Counted from the first letter of the stretch, positions 9,542 to 18,620 are shown. The stretch is DNA of 64,000 bases from Mesorhizobium sp. (GCA_004017535.1 SAJS01000020.1:55980-119979); one strand, 5' to 3'. Notes: generated by a model from the letters alone, not told the origin. Numbers and translations: made by a program.

Positions 9542-9559
9542 ATTTTCCCGGAGATCCCA

Positions 9560-10165
9560 ATGCAGCTGAAGAAGCTCGCTTCGTTCCTTGTCGTGCTTGC
9601 CGGTCTTTTCGCGGTATCCCTTTTCTCGGCATCCGGGCCGGCCGTCGCCGCCGACAAGGAAAACATCATGATCATCACGCTCAAGGATGGCGACGTGACG
9701 ATTGCGCTGCGCCCCGATCTGGCCCCCAAGCATGTCGCGCAGATCAAGAAGCTGGTGCGCGACGGCGCCTATGACAATGTCGCCTTCCACCGCGTCATCG
9801 AAGGCTTCATGGCGCAGACCGGCGACGTCAAGTTCGGCAACATGAAGAAGGGTTTCGACCCGCAGGCTGTCGGCACCGGTGGTTCCGATCTTCCCGATCT
9901 GCCGGCCGAGTTCTCGCAGAGCGAACAGTTCACGCGCGGCGTGGTCGGCATGGCCCGCTCGCAGGACCCGAATTCGGCCAACTCGCAATTCTTCATCATG
10001 TTCGCGCCGGCGCCGAACCTCGACGGCCAGTACACCATCGTCGGCAAGGTGGTCGGCGGGATGGACCTCGTCGACAAGATCAAGAAGGGCGACGAGGCCG
10101 ACAACGGCACGGTCAGCGACCCCGACCGCATGATCAAGGTTCGCATCGCCGCCGACGGCAAATAA
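9560..10165 (+). CDS. Peptidyl-prolyl cis-trans isomerase, exported cyclophilin
   Basis: A 201-aa cyclophilin that catalyses proline isomerisation during folding. Residues 1-31 form a Sec signal peptide (basic start, hydrophobic core FLVVLAGLFAVSLFSA, cleavage after AVAA), so the protein works in the periplasm. The catalytic core shows AFHRVIEGFMAQTGD, with the active-site arginine, and NSANSQFFIMF. It is the first of two adjacent cyclophilins; the second, 30 bp downstream, lacks a signal peptide. Together they look like a periplasmic/cytoplasmic pair from a duplication. Confidence 0.96.
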   Translation: MQLKKLASFLVVLAGLFAVSLFSASGPAVAADKENIMIITLKDGDVTIALRPDLAPKHVAQIKKLVRDGAYDNVAFHRVIEGFMAQTGDVKFGNMKKGFDPQAVGTGGSDLPDLPAEFSQSEQFTRGVVGMARSQDPNSANSQFFIMFAPAPNLDGQYTIVGKVVGGMDLVDKIKKGDEADNGTVSDPDRMIKVRIAADGK

Positions 10166-10195
10166 ACCCCTCAATTTTCAAAAAGGATTTCTGAC

Positions 10196-10708
10196 ATGGC
10201 TGAGATCAAGGATCGCGAGAACGCGCTGATCATGGAAACGACCAAGGGCAAGGTCGTCATCGAAATGTATCCCGAACTGGCCCCCGGCCACGTCGCCCGC
10301 ATCAAGGAACTGGCGCGTGAGGGCGCCTATGACGGCGTCGTGTTCCACCGCGTCATCGACGGCTTCATGGCGCAGACCGGCGACGTCAAGTTTGGCAACT
10401 CCTCGAAGCCGACCTATGCGCCGTCGCGCGCCGGCATGGGCGGTTCCGACAAGCCGGACCTCAAGGCCGAGTTCTCCAACGCCAATCACGGCCGCGGCGC
10501 CTGCTCGATGGCGCGCGCACAGAACCCGAACTCGGCGAATTCGCAGTTCTTCATCTGCTTTGACGACGCTGCCTTCCTCAACCGCCAATACACGGTGTGG
10601 GGCCAGGTCATCGAAGGCATGGAGAATGTCGACAAGATCAAGCGCGGCGAGCCGGTGCAGGATCCCGACAAGATCGTGTCGCTGAAAGTCGCGGCCGACG
10701 TCAAGTAA
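10196..10708 (+). CDS. Peptidyl-prolyl cis-trans isomerase, cytoplasmic cyclophilin
   Basis: A 170-aa cyclophilin without a signal peptide. The core repeats that of its neighbour: VFHRVIDGFMAQTGDVKFGN with the catalytic arginine, NSANSQFFICF for substrate binding, and YTVWGQVIEGMENVDKIKRGE near the C-terminus. It corresponds to the PpiB type of cytosolic prolyl isomerases. A small membrane-protein gene follows 10 bp downstream, then queA overlapping that, so coaD through tgt may form one long transcription unit. Confidence 0.96.
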   Translation: MAEIKDRENALIMETTKGKVVIEMYPELAPGHVARIKELAREGAYDGVVFHRVIDGFMAQTGDVKFGNSSKPTYAPSRAGMGGSDKPDLKAEFSNANHGRGACSMARAQNPNSANSQFFICFDDAAFLNRQYTVWGQVIEGMENVDKIKRGEPVQDPDKIVSLKVAADVK

Positions 10709-10718
10709 AGGCGGAACG

Positions 10719-11168
10719 ATGATGGGCGCAGTCTGGTCCCTGCTCGGCATCCTGTCCGGCGCCTTCATCGCCATCCAGGCGCCGATCAATTCGCAACTGG
10801 CGCGCGGCCTCGGCCTTCCCGTGGCCGCCGCGGCGTTTTCGTTCCTGTCGGGCGCCATCGTCCTTGGCATCATTGCCTTCGCGGTGGTGAGGCTGCAGGG
10901 CATTTCGCTCGACTGGAAGGCGCCGGCGCCCTGGCTGTTCATCGCCGGCGGCATGCTCGGCGGTTTCTATGTCACGCTGTCGACGATCCTGACGCCACGC
11001 ATCGGCGCCGCGGCCCTGATGGCCTTCCTGGTCGCCGGGCAGTTGCTCGCCGGCATGCTGATCGACCGCGTCGGCTTCCTTGGCGTGGCGGTGCGCGAAA
11101 TCTCGCTTGGCCGCGTTGCCGGCGCGGTAATGCTGCTCGCCGGGGCGCTGCTCATCCGGCTTTTCTGA
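10719..11168 (+). CDS. DMT-type small membrane protein (YdcZ/DUF606 family)
   Basis: A 149-aa protein with five predicted hydrophobic helices. The pattern [19 protein letters not shown] near the N-terminus, [20 protein letters not shown] in the middle, and [16 protein letters not shown] is that of the DUF606 (YdcZ) half-size members of the drug/metabolite transporter superfamily. Such proteins probably work as dimers; the substrate is unknown. Its stop overlaps the queA start (TGATG), which implies translational coupling, but a role in queuosine metabolism is only a guess. Confidence 0.88.
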   Translation: MMGAVWSLLGILSGAFIAIQAPINSQLARGLGLPVAAAAFSFLSGAIVLGIIAFAVVRLQGISLDWKAPAPWLFIAGGMLGGFYVTLSTILTPRIGAAALMAFLVAGQLLAGMLIDRVGFLGVAVREISLGRVAGAVMLLAGALLIRLF

Positions 11169-12256
11169 TGCGTGTCGACCTGTTCGACTTCGATCTGCCG
11201 GAGGAGCGCATCGCGCTTCGTCCGGCGGAACCGCGCGACAGCGCCAGGCTGCTGGTCGTCGAGCCGGGCGAAACGCTGCAGGATCGCGTCGTCCGCGACC
11301 TGCCTTCGCTGCTAAGGCAAGGCGACGTGCTGGTGTTCAACGACACCAAGGTTATTCCGGCGCAGCTGAAAGGCATGCGCACGCGCGGTGAGGCGGTGGC
11401 GCAGGTCGAGGCGACGCTGCATATGCGCGTGGCGCCGGACCGCTGGCAAGCCTTCATGCGGCCGGGCAAGCGCATCGCCGCCGGCGACCGCATCCGTTTC
11501 GGTCATGACGCCAATTCCTGCTTCCTCGGTCAGCTCGACGCGACAGTGCTCGAAAAGGGCGAGGCTGGCGAGGCGCTGCTCGGTTTCGACCTTTCCGGGC
11601 CGTTCCTCGACGAGGCGCTGCATGCCGTCGGCCACATTCCGCTGCCGCCCTACATCGCTTCGAAGCGCGACGATGACGAGCGCGACCGCGCCGATTACCA
11701 GACCATCTATGCCAGGGAAGAGGGCGCGGTCGCTGCGCCCACCGCGGGCCTGCATTTCACGCCGGAACTGTTTGCCGCGCTCGACGCCAAGGGCATCGAG
11801 CGCCGCTTCGTCACGCTGCATGTCGGCGCCGGCACCTTCCTGCCGGTGAAGGCCGACGACACGGCCGACCACAAGATGCATGCCGAGACCGGCTCGGTAA
11901 GTGCCGAGACGGCGGCGGCGCTCAACGCCGCCAAGGCGCGGGGAGGGCGGATCATCTGCGTCGGCACGACATCGCTGCGGCTTCTGGAGAGCGCGGCTCG
12001 CGCAGAGGGCGGGATCGAGCCTTGGTCCGGACCCACCGACATCTTCATCACGCCCGGCTATCGCTTCCGCACCGCCGACATGCTGATGACCAATTTCCAT
12101 CTGCCGCGCTCGACGCTGTTCATGCTGGTCTCGGCCTTCAGCGGGCTGGAGACGATGCGCTCGGCCTATGCGCATGCCATCGAGAACCGCTACAGGTTCT
12201 ATTCCTATGGCGACGCCAGCCTGCTTTACCGAGCGGAGACGAGCGATGGACGATGA
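11168..12256 (+). CDS. queA: S-adenosylmethionine:tRNA ribosyltransferase-isomerase
   Basis: A 362-aa QueA, which transfers and rearranges the ribosyl part of S-adenosylmethionine onto preQ1 in tRNA to make epoxyqueuosine. The start [24 protein letters not shown], the [14 protein letters not shown] block, the ...[16 protein letters not shown] block and the end [25 protein letters not shown] are family hallmarks. Length is normal. It begins within the stop of the preceding membrane-protein gene, and its own 3' end overlaps the following 89-aa gene by 11 bases. Confidence 0.98.
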   Translation: MRVDLFDFDLPEERIALRPAEPRDSARLLVVEPGETLQDRVVRDLPSLLRQGDVLVFNDTKVIPAQLKGMRTRGEAVAQVEATLHMRVAPDRWQAFMRPGKRIAAGDRIRFGHDANSCFLGQLDATVLEKGEAGEALLGFDLSGPFLDEALHAVGHIPLPPYIASKRDDDERDRADYQTIYAREEGAVAAPTAGLHFTPELFAALDAKGIERRFVTLHVGAGTFLPVKADDTADHKMHAETGSVSAETAAALNAAKARGGRIICVGTTSLRLLESAARAEGGIEPWSGPTDIFITPGYRFRTADMLMTNFHLPRSTLFMLVSAFSGLETMRSAYAHAIENRYRFYSYGDASLLYRAETSDGR

Positions 12257-12515
12257 TCTCGACGGCATGGACCGCGACACGCTGATCGCGGAAGTGAAGA
12301 GGCTGCGCGCCGGCATCCGCGCGCATCGCGACACGACTGGCCATGATCTGTGCTGGCACCACCCCGATCTCTGGGAGCTTTTGCCGGAAAAGACCGAGCC
12401 TGCGATCGCCGTGCCGCCATGGCCGAAATTCATGCGCGGGTGCATCCGCTACCGGCAATCGCTCGACGAGCAGGCGCCGGGGGCCCCGGTGCACGACAAG
12501 GAATTCAATGGCTGA
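12246..12515 (+). CDS. Small conserved protein of unknown function between queA and tgt
   Basis: An 89-aa soluble protein. The start [20 protein letters not shown] is a short amphipathic helix; a middle block with one Cys and paired His ([17 protein letters not shown]) is followed by a proline/tryptophan-rich part ([22 protein letters not shown]). The Cys-Trp-His-His cluster could bind a metal, but there is no direct support. It overlaps queA by 11 bases and tgt by 8 bases, a tight coupling suggesting co-production with the queuosine enzymes. I do not recognise a named family. Confidence 0.75.
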   Translation: MDDDLDGMDRDTLIAEVKRLRAGIRAHRDTTGHDLCWHHPDLWELLPEKTEPAIAVPPWPKFMRGCIRYRQSLDEQAPGAPVHDKEFNG

Positions 12516-13638
12516 GACTTTTTCCTTCAAGGTGCTTGCCAGCGACGGCAAGGCCAGGCGCGGCCTTGTCTCGATGCCGCGCGGCGAAATCCGCACGCCG
12601 GCCTTCATGCCGGTCGGCACCGGCGGCACCGTCAAGGCTATGTATATGGACCAGGTGCGCGGCGTCGGCGCCGACATCATTTTGGGCAACACCTATCATC
12701 TGATGCTGCGGCCCGGCGCCGAGCGCGTCGCCCGGCTTGGCGGCCTGCACGAATTCGCGCGCTGGCCGCATCCGATCCTGACGGACAGCGGCGGCTTCCA
12801 GGTCATGTCGCTGTCGAAGCTCAGGAAACTGACCGAACAGGGCGTCACTTTCAGCTCGCATATCGACGGCGCGCCTTATGAAATGTCGCCGGAACGGTCG
12901 ATCGAGATCCAGGGACTGCTCGATTCCGACGTCCAGATGCAGCTCGACGAATGCACCGCGCTTCCGGCCAAGCCCAAAGAGATCGAGCGCGCCATGGAAT
13001 TGTCGCTGCGCTGGGCCGAGCGTTGCAAGACGGCTTTCGGCGACCAGCCGGGCAAGGCGATGTTCGGTATCGTCCAGGGCGGCGACAGCGCGCCGATGCG
13101 CGTGCGTTCGGCGCAGGCGCTGAAGGGGATGGACCTTAAAGGCTATGCCGTCGGCGGCCTGGCTGTCGGCGAGCCGCAGCAAGTGATGCTGGAGATGCTC
13201 GACATCACCTGCCCGGAGCTGCCGGCCGACAGACCGCGCTATCTGATGGGGGTCGGCACGCCGGACGATATATTGAAATCGGTGGCGCGCGGCATCGATA
13301 TGTTCGACTGCGTGATGCCGACGCGCGCCGGCCGGCATGGCCTCGCCTATACGCGCCGCGGCAAGGTCAATCTCAGGAATGCCCGCCACGCCGATGATCC
13401 GCGGCCGCTCGACGAGGAAAGCGATTGCCCGGCGGCGCGCGACTATTCGCGCGCCTATCTGCATCATCTGGTCCGCTCGCAGGAGTCGCTCGGAGCGATG
13501 CTGCTGACCTGGAACAACCTGTCCTATTATCAGAAGCTGATGCAGGATATTCGGGCAGCCATCGAGGCGCAGGCTTTTGAAACGCGCGCCGCTGAGATCG
13601 CCGAAGGCTGGGCGAGGGGCGATATCCAGGCGATCTAA
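12508..13638 (+). CDS. tgt: tRNA-guanine transglycosylase
   Basis: A 376-aa Tgt, which exchanges guanine 34 of GUN-anticodon tRNAs for preQ1. Conserved blocks: [33 protein letters not shown] (active-site aspartate), [13 protein letters not shown], and [13 protein letters not shown] (nucleophile region). The C-terminal zinc site is altered: the usual CxCxxC preceding SRAYLHHL reads S305-x-C307-x-x-A310, so two of three cysteine ligands are missing while the histidine remains. The start at 12508 is set by homology to the family N-terminus and overlaps the preceding gene by 8 bases. Confidence 0.96.
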   Translation: MAETFSFKVLASDGKARRGLVSMPRGEIRTPAFMPVGTGGTVKAMYMDQVRGVGADIILGNTYHLMLRPGAERVARLGGLHEFARWPHPILTDSGGFQVMSLSKLRKLTEQGVTFSSHIDGAPYEMSPERSIEIQGLLDSDVQMQLDECTALPAKPKEIERAMELSLRWAERCKTAFGDQPGKAMFGIVQGGDSAPMRVRSAQALKGMDLKGYAVGGLAVGEPQQVMLEMLDITCPELPADRPRYLMGVGTPDDILKSVARGIDMFDCVMPTRAGRHGLAYTRRGKVNLRNARHADDPRPLDEESDCPAARDYSRAYLHHLVRSQESLGAMLLTWNNLSYYQKLMQDIRAAIEAQAFETRAAEIAEGWARGDIQAI

Positions 13639-13742
13639 AAAGCGCGTCGCGATCCTTCGGATTCGCTCCATGCGCTTCAGATCTTTGATTTACGCATGTC
13701 TTGGTCCGAAACCGGTTCCCACTTTCGCGAGACATGCTCTAG
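13639..13742. repeat. Rhizobial palindromic intergenic repeat after tgt
   Basis: About 104 bp immediately after the tgt stop. The right half reads ...GCATGTCTTGGTCCGAAACC... and closes with AGACATGCTCTAG. GCATGTCT (13694-13701) and AGACATGC (13730-13737) form an 8-bp inverted repeat around the recognisable core CCGAAACCGGTTCCCACTTT. The left part contains a second hairpin, GCGATCC / GGATTCGC, between AAGCGC and GCGCTT. It is of the same broad class as the element at 8927-9031 but of a different subtype. Confidence 0.75.
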
Positions 13743-13806
13743 CCGCTGGTCCCGCCGATTGACGGACGTTCTGCCTGGGAGCAGAATCCTGTCTTGAGGA
13801 TCAGCC

Positions 13807-14532
13807 ATGGCTGTGACGTTCGATTTCGCCGGCAAGACGGCGATCGTGACCGGTGGGTCGAGGGGCATCGGCAAGGCCGTGGCCATGCAACTGGCGCGAT
13901 CGGGATGCGATGTCTGGGTATGGGACGCCGATCCAGCGCCACTCGACGGAACCCGCAGCCAAACGGTGGATGTAACCAAGGCAGGCGATATCGGAAAAGC
14001 CCTGAGCGAAGTGATCGCCAAGAGCGGCCGGGTCGATATTCTCGTCAACAATGCAGGCTATCTCGGGCCCTATCGCGCCTTCGAGGCTTTCGAGCCGGCC
14101 GAGTGGCAGCGCATCATCGGAGTCAACCTCATCGGCACGTTTGAGGTCACACATCAGGTTCTGCCGTTCATGCGCAAGACCGGCAGCGGCCGCATCGTCA
14201 ATATGGGGTCGCTGGCCGGCAAGGAGGGATTGCCTAATCTTGCAGCCTATTCGGCGGCGAGCGCAGGTATCATAGCTTTCACCAAAGCCTTGTCGCGCGA
14301 AGTTAACGACACCGATATTCGCGTCAATTGCGTCGCGCCGGGGCCGATCGATACCGACCTTATCAGGCGACTTGGCAATCAAGTCGTCAGCGAAATGATC
14401 GGCGCAAGTCCGCTCAAGCGCCTTGGCGCCGTCGACGAGGTCTCGGCGCTGGTGCTGTGGCTTTGCTCCGATGCCGTCAGCTTCAACACGGGCGCGGTAT
14501 TCGACATGTCCGGCGGCCGGGCTCGCTACTGA
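13807..14532 (+). CDS. SDR family oxidoreductase with altered catalytic motif
   Basis: A 241-aa short-chain dehydrogenase/reductase with a Rossmann fold. The cofactor loop TGGSRGIGKA and the NNAG motif are intact, and a serine lies in NMGSLAG. The catalytic YxxxK motif instead reads Y148-SAA-S152, so the usual lysine is a serine; the rest (AGIIAFTKALSREV, then CVAPGPIDTDL) is normal. The aspartate in VWVWDADP favours NAD over NADP. Substrate is unknown. It is FabG-like in overall pattern, but activity is uncertain because of the missing lysine. Confidence 0.9.
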   Translation: MAVTFDFAGKTAIVTGGSRGIGKAVAMQLARSGCDVWVWDADPAPLDGTRSQTVDVTKAGDIGKALSEVIAKSGRVDILVNNAGYLGPYRAFEAFEPAEWQRIIGVNLIGTFEVTHQVLPFMRKTGSGRIVNMGSLAGKEGLPNLAAYSAASAGIIAFTKALSREVNDTDIRVNCVAPGPIDTDLIRRLGNQVVSEMIGASPLKRLGAVDEVSALVLWLCSDAVSFNTGAVFDMSGGRARY

Positions 14533-14654
14533 CCACCGGTTTTGTGCTGAGGCGACCCGGGATCCTCAAGCCTCCGCTTGAGCGTGCGCGAACTATTTTG
14601 AAACGACTGCGAATATACAGATTGCCGGGATGATCTCAGGCAAAGGCGCAGACC

Positions 14655-16130
14655 TTGCTCGTCTCGGAACAAACCTCGGTGTCGGGCGAGGCACAAAACA
14701 ACCGTGCTAGCGGCTCTCGCGAGCCTGCAGCCGGCGTCCAACAATGGACTGGAGAGGTATTGCTGGCCGTCGCGGTCATCGGGGTGGCCGGCTTCGTGCT
14801 GCGGGTGCTCGGCGCGCGTGGCGACCTCTGGGTCGACGAGATCTGGAGCCTGGCGCTGCTTGAGCCGCTCACCTCGATCGACCAGATATTCTGGCGCATA
14901 AATCACGACAACAATCATTTCATCAATTCGATCTATCTCTACCTGGTCGGCGCCGATGCTACGCCGCTGCTTCAGCGCGGGCTGTCGATAGCGCTAGGCG
15001 TCGGCGCAATCTTTGCCGCGGCGGCGGCTGCTCGAGACCGGTGGGCCGCTGTCGTCACAAGCCTGCTGTTCGCCCTCAGCTATCCGATGGTTCACTACGG
15101 CTCGGAAGCGAGAGGCTATGCCGGCCTGGTCTTGTTCACGCTTCTTGCCGTCGTGTTCCTGGAGCGTCGGCTCGACAGAAACGGTTCGGGCATCGCGTTC
15201 GCAGCGGTCGTCCTGCTCGGCTTTCTGTCCCATCTCATCATGGTGGAGACCGTTGCTGTCCTTGTAGCCTGGACCGCCTGGCTCATTTGGCGCCGCACAG
15301 GCAGCTTCGAGCGGGTCAATGTGGAGCTCGGTCAGATCTTCGCGCCGGCCTTCCTGGCTGTGCTGCCGCTAGCCGCCTGCATGCTCATTGGCAGGCTGCT
15401 GTTTGGCTTCAGGATCGGTGGTGCCTTGCCATTCTCGCTTCAAGCCTTCGCGCAGGGCTATGGCGGAATGATCCGCTATCTGTTTGGCGTGCCGGATTGG
15501 ATCGGCGACTGGGCCTGCATCGCCGCCGCCTGCGGGCTCGTCTGCGTCAGTGCCGCCATATGGCGCGATCGTAGGGCCAGCCTCTGCGTTATCGCGATCG
15601 TCGGATTGCCGGTCGTCATGGCATTGGCACGATTGCCCAATGCGGAATTCCAGCGTTACTTCCTCGTCCCCGCAACATTGATGCTGCTGTGGGCGGGGGA
15701 GACGCTTGGGCATGGTTTCGCCGCCGGTGGCAGGTACCGTCTGTTCGCGGCGGTGGCGACAGTGGCAATCCTCGCCGGCACAACGACGCTTCTGCTGCCA
15801 TTCTACGAATATGGGCGGGGGTCCTACGCAGCTATGGTCGACAGAATGACGCGTGACGGCGCGGCGAATTACGCCACCAACCAGGAATTCCGGACCGTGA
15901 TGACCGTCGATTATTTTGCCAAACGCCTTGGGCGCCAGGCATCGTTTGTCTCCCTAGACAAAATATGTGACGAGCGTCCGTCCTGGCTGATCCTGGAGGG
16001 GCCTATCGACCGGCAGCCGCAATATGTCGAGGCCGTGCCGACCTGCAGGTCGGCCTATGAGCGTGTCGACGCCTCGACGAGCTGGGGTCTTTCGGGTCTG
16101 GCCTGGACATTGTATCAGCGCCGGGATTGA
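14655..16130 (+). CDS. Multi-pass membrane glycosyltransferase-like protein (GT39/ArnT type)
   Basis: A 491-aa protein with about ten hydrophobic segments. After the first helix it has RGDLWVDEIWSLALL, the acidic loop motif of GT-C glycosyltransferases that use polyprenyl-linked sugars (dolichyl-mannosyltransferase/ArnT-like). GSEARGYAGLVLFT near residue 150 is also typical. The C-terminal about 100 residues are a soluble periplasmic part with two cysteines. Start: TTG at 14655 is the first in-frame start; an ATG at 14630 is in another frame. The acceptor is unknown; it follows the SDR gene by 122 bp. Confidence 0.75.
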   Translation: MLVSEQTSVSGEAQNNRASGSREPAAGVQQWTGEVLLAVAVIGVAGFVLRVLGARGDLWVDEIWSLALLEPLTSIDQIFWRINHDNNHFINSIYLYLVGADATPLLQRGLSIALGVGAIFAAAAAARDRWAAVVTSLLFALSYPMVHYGSEARGYAGLVLFTLLAVVFLERRLDRNGSGIAFAAVVLLGFLSHLIMVETVAVLVAWTAWLIWRRTGSFERVNVELGQIFAPAFLAVLPLAACMLIGRLLFGFRIGGALPFSLQAFAQGYGGMIRYLFGVPDWIGDWACIAAACGLVCVSAAIWRDRRASLCVIAIVGLPVVMALARLPNAEFQRYFLVPATLMLLWAGETLGHGFAAGGRYRLFAAVATVAILAGTTTLLLPFYEYGRGSYAAMVDRMTRDGAANYATNQEFRTVMTVDYFAKRLGRQASFVSLDKICDERPSWLILEGPIDRQPQYVEAVPTCRSAYERVDASTSWGLSGLAWTLYQRRD

Positions 16131-16176
16131 GGCGGGCCCGGCCAATTCCGGCCGTCGCGCGCCTTTCCAGAATTGC

Positions 16177-16596
16177 TCAGGTGCTGACCGAGGTCGAGGC
16201 GCGCAAGCTGCAGCCGGTGATCTTGAAACTGCCGTCCGCCTGCTGCTGCAGCGTGTAGACCGCCTCGTAATCCTTGCCGTCGGGCCCGACGATCAGCACC
16301 TGCTGGACGATCGAACCGGGCCCGGTCTGCTCGGCCCTGCCGAAGGAATAGGACTGGGGCTTTCGCACCGGCGCATAGCCGTTGGTCACCATGTTCATGA
16401 AGGTGTCGACCGTCGGAAAGATCTGCTTCACATTGGGCGCGGCGAAACTGTAGGCGGCGGCGCCGTCATTGGCGATGAAGGCCTTCAACTGCCTGTCGAT
16501 GACCGTCTGCGCGGCCTTGACCTCCGCATCGCCGGCGAAGGCAAGCGAGATCATCAGCATTGGAACAAGAGCTAACGCGAACAGTGCTCGGCGCAT
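16177..16596 (-). CDS. Secreted DUF4864 domain protein
   Basis: A 139-aa protein with a signal peptide (MRRALFALALVPMLMISLAFAG, cleavage around residue 22). The mature part (AAQTVIDRQLKAFIANDGAAAYSFAAP) matches the DUF4864 pattern, an NTF2-like fold of small exported proteins of unknown function. It ends with a single cysteine (KITGCSLR). The ATG at 16596 is chosen because it starts the signal peptide; earlier starts would place extra residues before it. It converges on the glycosyltransferase-like gene. Confidence 0.85.
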   Translation of the reverse strand: MRRALFALALVPMLMISLAFAGDAEVKAAQTVIDRQLKAFIANDGAAAYSFAAPNVKQIFPTVDTFMNMVTNGYAPVRKPQSYSFGRAEQTGPGSIVQQVLIVGPDGKDYEAVYTLQQQADGSFKITGCSLRASTSVST

Positions 16597-16802
16597 GGGC
16601 TGTCTCCCGGAATTCGCCTGGTGAACGCAATCTAACATACGCATTGCGGCATGGCGCGGTTTCACCGAGCTGCGAAGATTTCGTCATTTCGGCGCCGGGG
16701 GGCGGGATCGGCCACTCTTTGCGCGGCGCGTGAAGCTTGAAAGCCGGGCGGCAGTCTGCCACAAGGGCCGCTTATTCACGATGCAGGTGGCAGGACCGGG
16801 CA

Positions 16803-17039
16803 ATGAAGGCATTTTTCGTGCAGATCAAGTGCGATCTCGGTAAGTCCTATGAGGTCGCCAGCGCGCTTGCCGACGCCGAGATCGCCTCCGAAATCTACTC
16901 GACCGCCGGCAATTACGACCTGCTCGCCAAATTCTATATCGACGACGAGGAGGACGTCGGTCACTTCGTCAACGAGCGGGTACAGATCCTGCCCGGAATC
17001 AAGGACACCTTCACCATCGTGACCTTTCGGGCGTTTTGA
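16803..17039 (+). CDS. Stand-alone Lrp/AsnC ligand-binding (RAM) domain protein
   Basis: A 78-aa protein comprising only the alpha/beta sandwich ligand-binding domain of Lrp/AsnC regulators (MKAFFVQIKCDLGKSYEVASAL ... AGNYDLLAKFYIDDEEDVGHF ... LPGIKDTFTIVTFRAF). There is no helix-turn-helix, so it cannot bind DNA alone. Such stand-alone domains form oligomers that bind amino acids, or may join full-length Lrp proteins. The start follows the unambiguous family N-terminus. It lies just upstream of the Anbu operon but 168 bp separate them. Confidence 0.92.
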   Translation: MKAFFVQIKCDLGKSYEVASALADAEIASEIYSTAGNYDLLAKFYIDDEEDVGHFVNERVQILPGIKDTFTIVTFRAF

Positions 17040-17192
17040 ACGGCCGGGCGATGCCCCGCCGGCAAGCAGAGGCTGACCGGACTTTGCCGCCTGTGCCTCA
17101 AATTTAGGCAATTTTCTTAGAGTGGCCGTCACCGCTTCCTAAATCATCGATTGCGCTTGATTTTCTCCGGCGAGGCCAGTGAAATGGTCTCA

Positions 17193-17200
17193 GAGGGGAG
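17193..17200 (+). promoter_or_regulatory. Ribosome-binding site fixing a TTG start
   Basis: GAGGGGAG lies 7 bases before TTG at 17208. It decides between three in-frame starts of the ATP-grasp gene: TTG 17151, ATG 17184 (no good site) and TTG 17208. Confidence 0.55.
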
Positions 17201-17207
17201 TACGCGA

Positions 17208-18620
17208 TTGGCAGCGTTTGACGAAATGCTTCCGGAAGTTTCCGGATTGAGAAGACCTTATGAGGCTTACGATCGCTGGCTGAAGGAGCAGGACCCGGCC
17301 AGGCTTACCCAGAAAATGCAAGACGCCGAGCGTGTCTTCCGCAAGACTGGTATCACCTTTGCCGTCTATGGCGAGCAGGAAGCTTCCGAACGGCTGATCC
17401 CTTTCGACATCGTGCCGCGGATCCTGTCCGGCCAGGAATGGCGCCGGCTGACGCAGGGCATCGAGCAGCGCGTGCAGGCGCTGAACGCCTTTCTCGACGA
17501 CATCTATCACCGCCAGGAGATTCTGCGGGCCGGCCGCGTGCCGAGGGATCTCGTTGCCAGGAACGAGGCCTTCCTGCCCGAGATGATCGGGGTGCGGCCG
17601 CCGGCCGGCGTCTACACCCATATCATCGGCGTCGACATCGTGCGTATATCGGAGAACGAGTTCTACGTGCTGGAGGACAATGCCCGCACGCCGTCCGGCG
17701 TCTCCTATATGCTGGAGAACCGCGAGACGATGATGCAGCTCTTTCCGGAGCTGTTCCAGAAGATCAAGGTGCGGCCGGTCGAGAACTATCCGCAACTCCT
17801 GCGCCAGTCGCTCGCAGCGGTGCGGCCGCAAAGCACCAAGGGCGCGCCGACCATCGCAGTGCTGACGCCGGGCTCCTACAACTCGGCCTATTTCGAGCAT
17901 GCCTTCCTCGCCGACCAGATGGGCGTGCAACTGGTGGAGGGGCAGGATCTGCGCGTCGTTGACGGCCATGTTGCGATGCGCACGACCGAAGGCTACAAGC
18001 AGATCGACGTGCTCTATCGGCGCGTCGACGACGCCTTCCTCGATCCGCTGACTTTCCGCCCGGACTCCGCGCTCGGCGTGCCGGGCATCATGGATGTCTA
18101 CCGCGCCGGTAACATCACCATCGCCAATGCGCCTGGCACCGGCATCGCCGACGACAAGGCGATTTATTCCTACATGCCGGAGATCGTCGAGTTCTACACT
18201 GGCCGCAAGGCCATTCTAGGCAACATCCCGACTTGGCGCTGCTCGGAGCCGGACAGCCTCAAATACGTGCTTGAGCACATCGGCGAGCTGGTGATCAAGG
18301 AAGTGCACGGCTCCGGCGGCTACGGCATGTTGGTCGGCCCGGCCGCGACCAAGAAGGAATGCCAGGAGTTCGCCAAGAAGCTGCAGGCGAAGCCCTCGAA
18401 CTACATCGCGCAGCCGACGCTGGCGCTGTCGACCTGTCCGATCCTGACGGAAAAGGGCCTGTCGCCGCGCCATGTCGATCTTCGGCCTTACGTCCTGGTT
18501 TCGGACCGAATCCAGATCGTGCCGGGCGGCTTGACGCGTGTCGCGCTCAAGGAGGGTTCTCTGGTGGTCAATTCCTCACAAGGCGGCGGCACCAAGGATA
18601 CATGGGTACTCGACGACTAA
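17208..18620 (+). CDS. Circularly permuted ATP-grasp protein (DUF404/DUF407), Anbu operon
   Basis: A 470-aa protein of the circularly permuted ATP-grasp type 2 family. Members are thought to form peptide-like bonds with ATP, but no substrate is established. Typical parts: LRRPYEAYDRWLKEQDP at the N-terminus, NEAFLPEMIGVRPPAGVYTHIIGVDIVR, VLEDNARTPSGVSYMLENR, VIKEVHGSGGYGMLVGP (ATP-binding loop) and a final SSQGGGTKDTWVL. The start TTG 17208 is chosen from its ribosome-binding site. First gene of a cluster with alpha-E, transglutaminase and Anbu peptidase genes; a four-helix-bundle gene lies between it and the alpha-E gene. Confidence 0.95.
   Translation: MAAFDEMLPEVSGLRRPYEAYDRWLKEQDPARLTQKMQDAERVFRKTGITFAVYGEQEASERLIPFDIVPRILSGQEWRRLTQGIEQRVQALNAFLDDIYHRQEILRAGRVPRDLVARNEAFLPEMIGVRPPAGVYTHIIGVDIVRISENEFYVLEDNARTPSGVSYMLENRETMMQLFPELFQKIKVRPVENYPQLLRQSLAAVRPQSTKGAPTIAVLTPGSYNSAYFEHAFLADQMGVQLVEGQDLRVVDGHVAMRTTEGYKQIDVLYRRVDDAFLDPLTFRPDSALGVPGIMDVYRAGNITIANAPGTGIADDKAIYSYMPEIVEFYTGRKAILGNIPTWRCSEPDSLKYVLEHIGELVIKEVHGSGGYGMLVGPAATKKECQEFAKKLQAKPSNYIAQPTLALSTCPILTEKGLSPRHVDLRPYVLVSDRIQIVPGGLTRVALKEGSLVVNSSQGGGTKDTWVLDD

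Noticed and set aside
14630-14710. An ATG at 14630 as the start of the glycosyltransferase-like gene
   Set aside because: It is in a different frame and reaches a stop after 26 codons.
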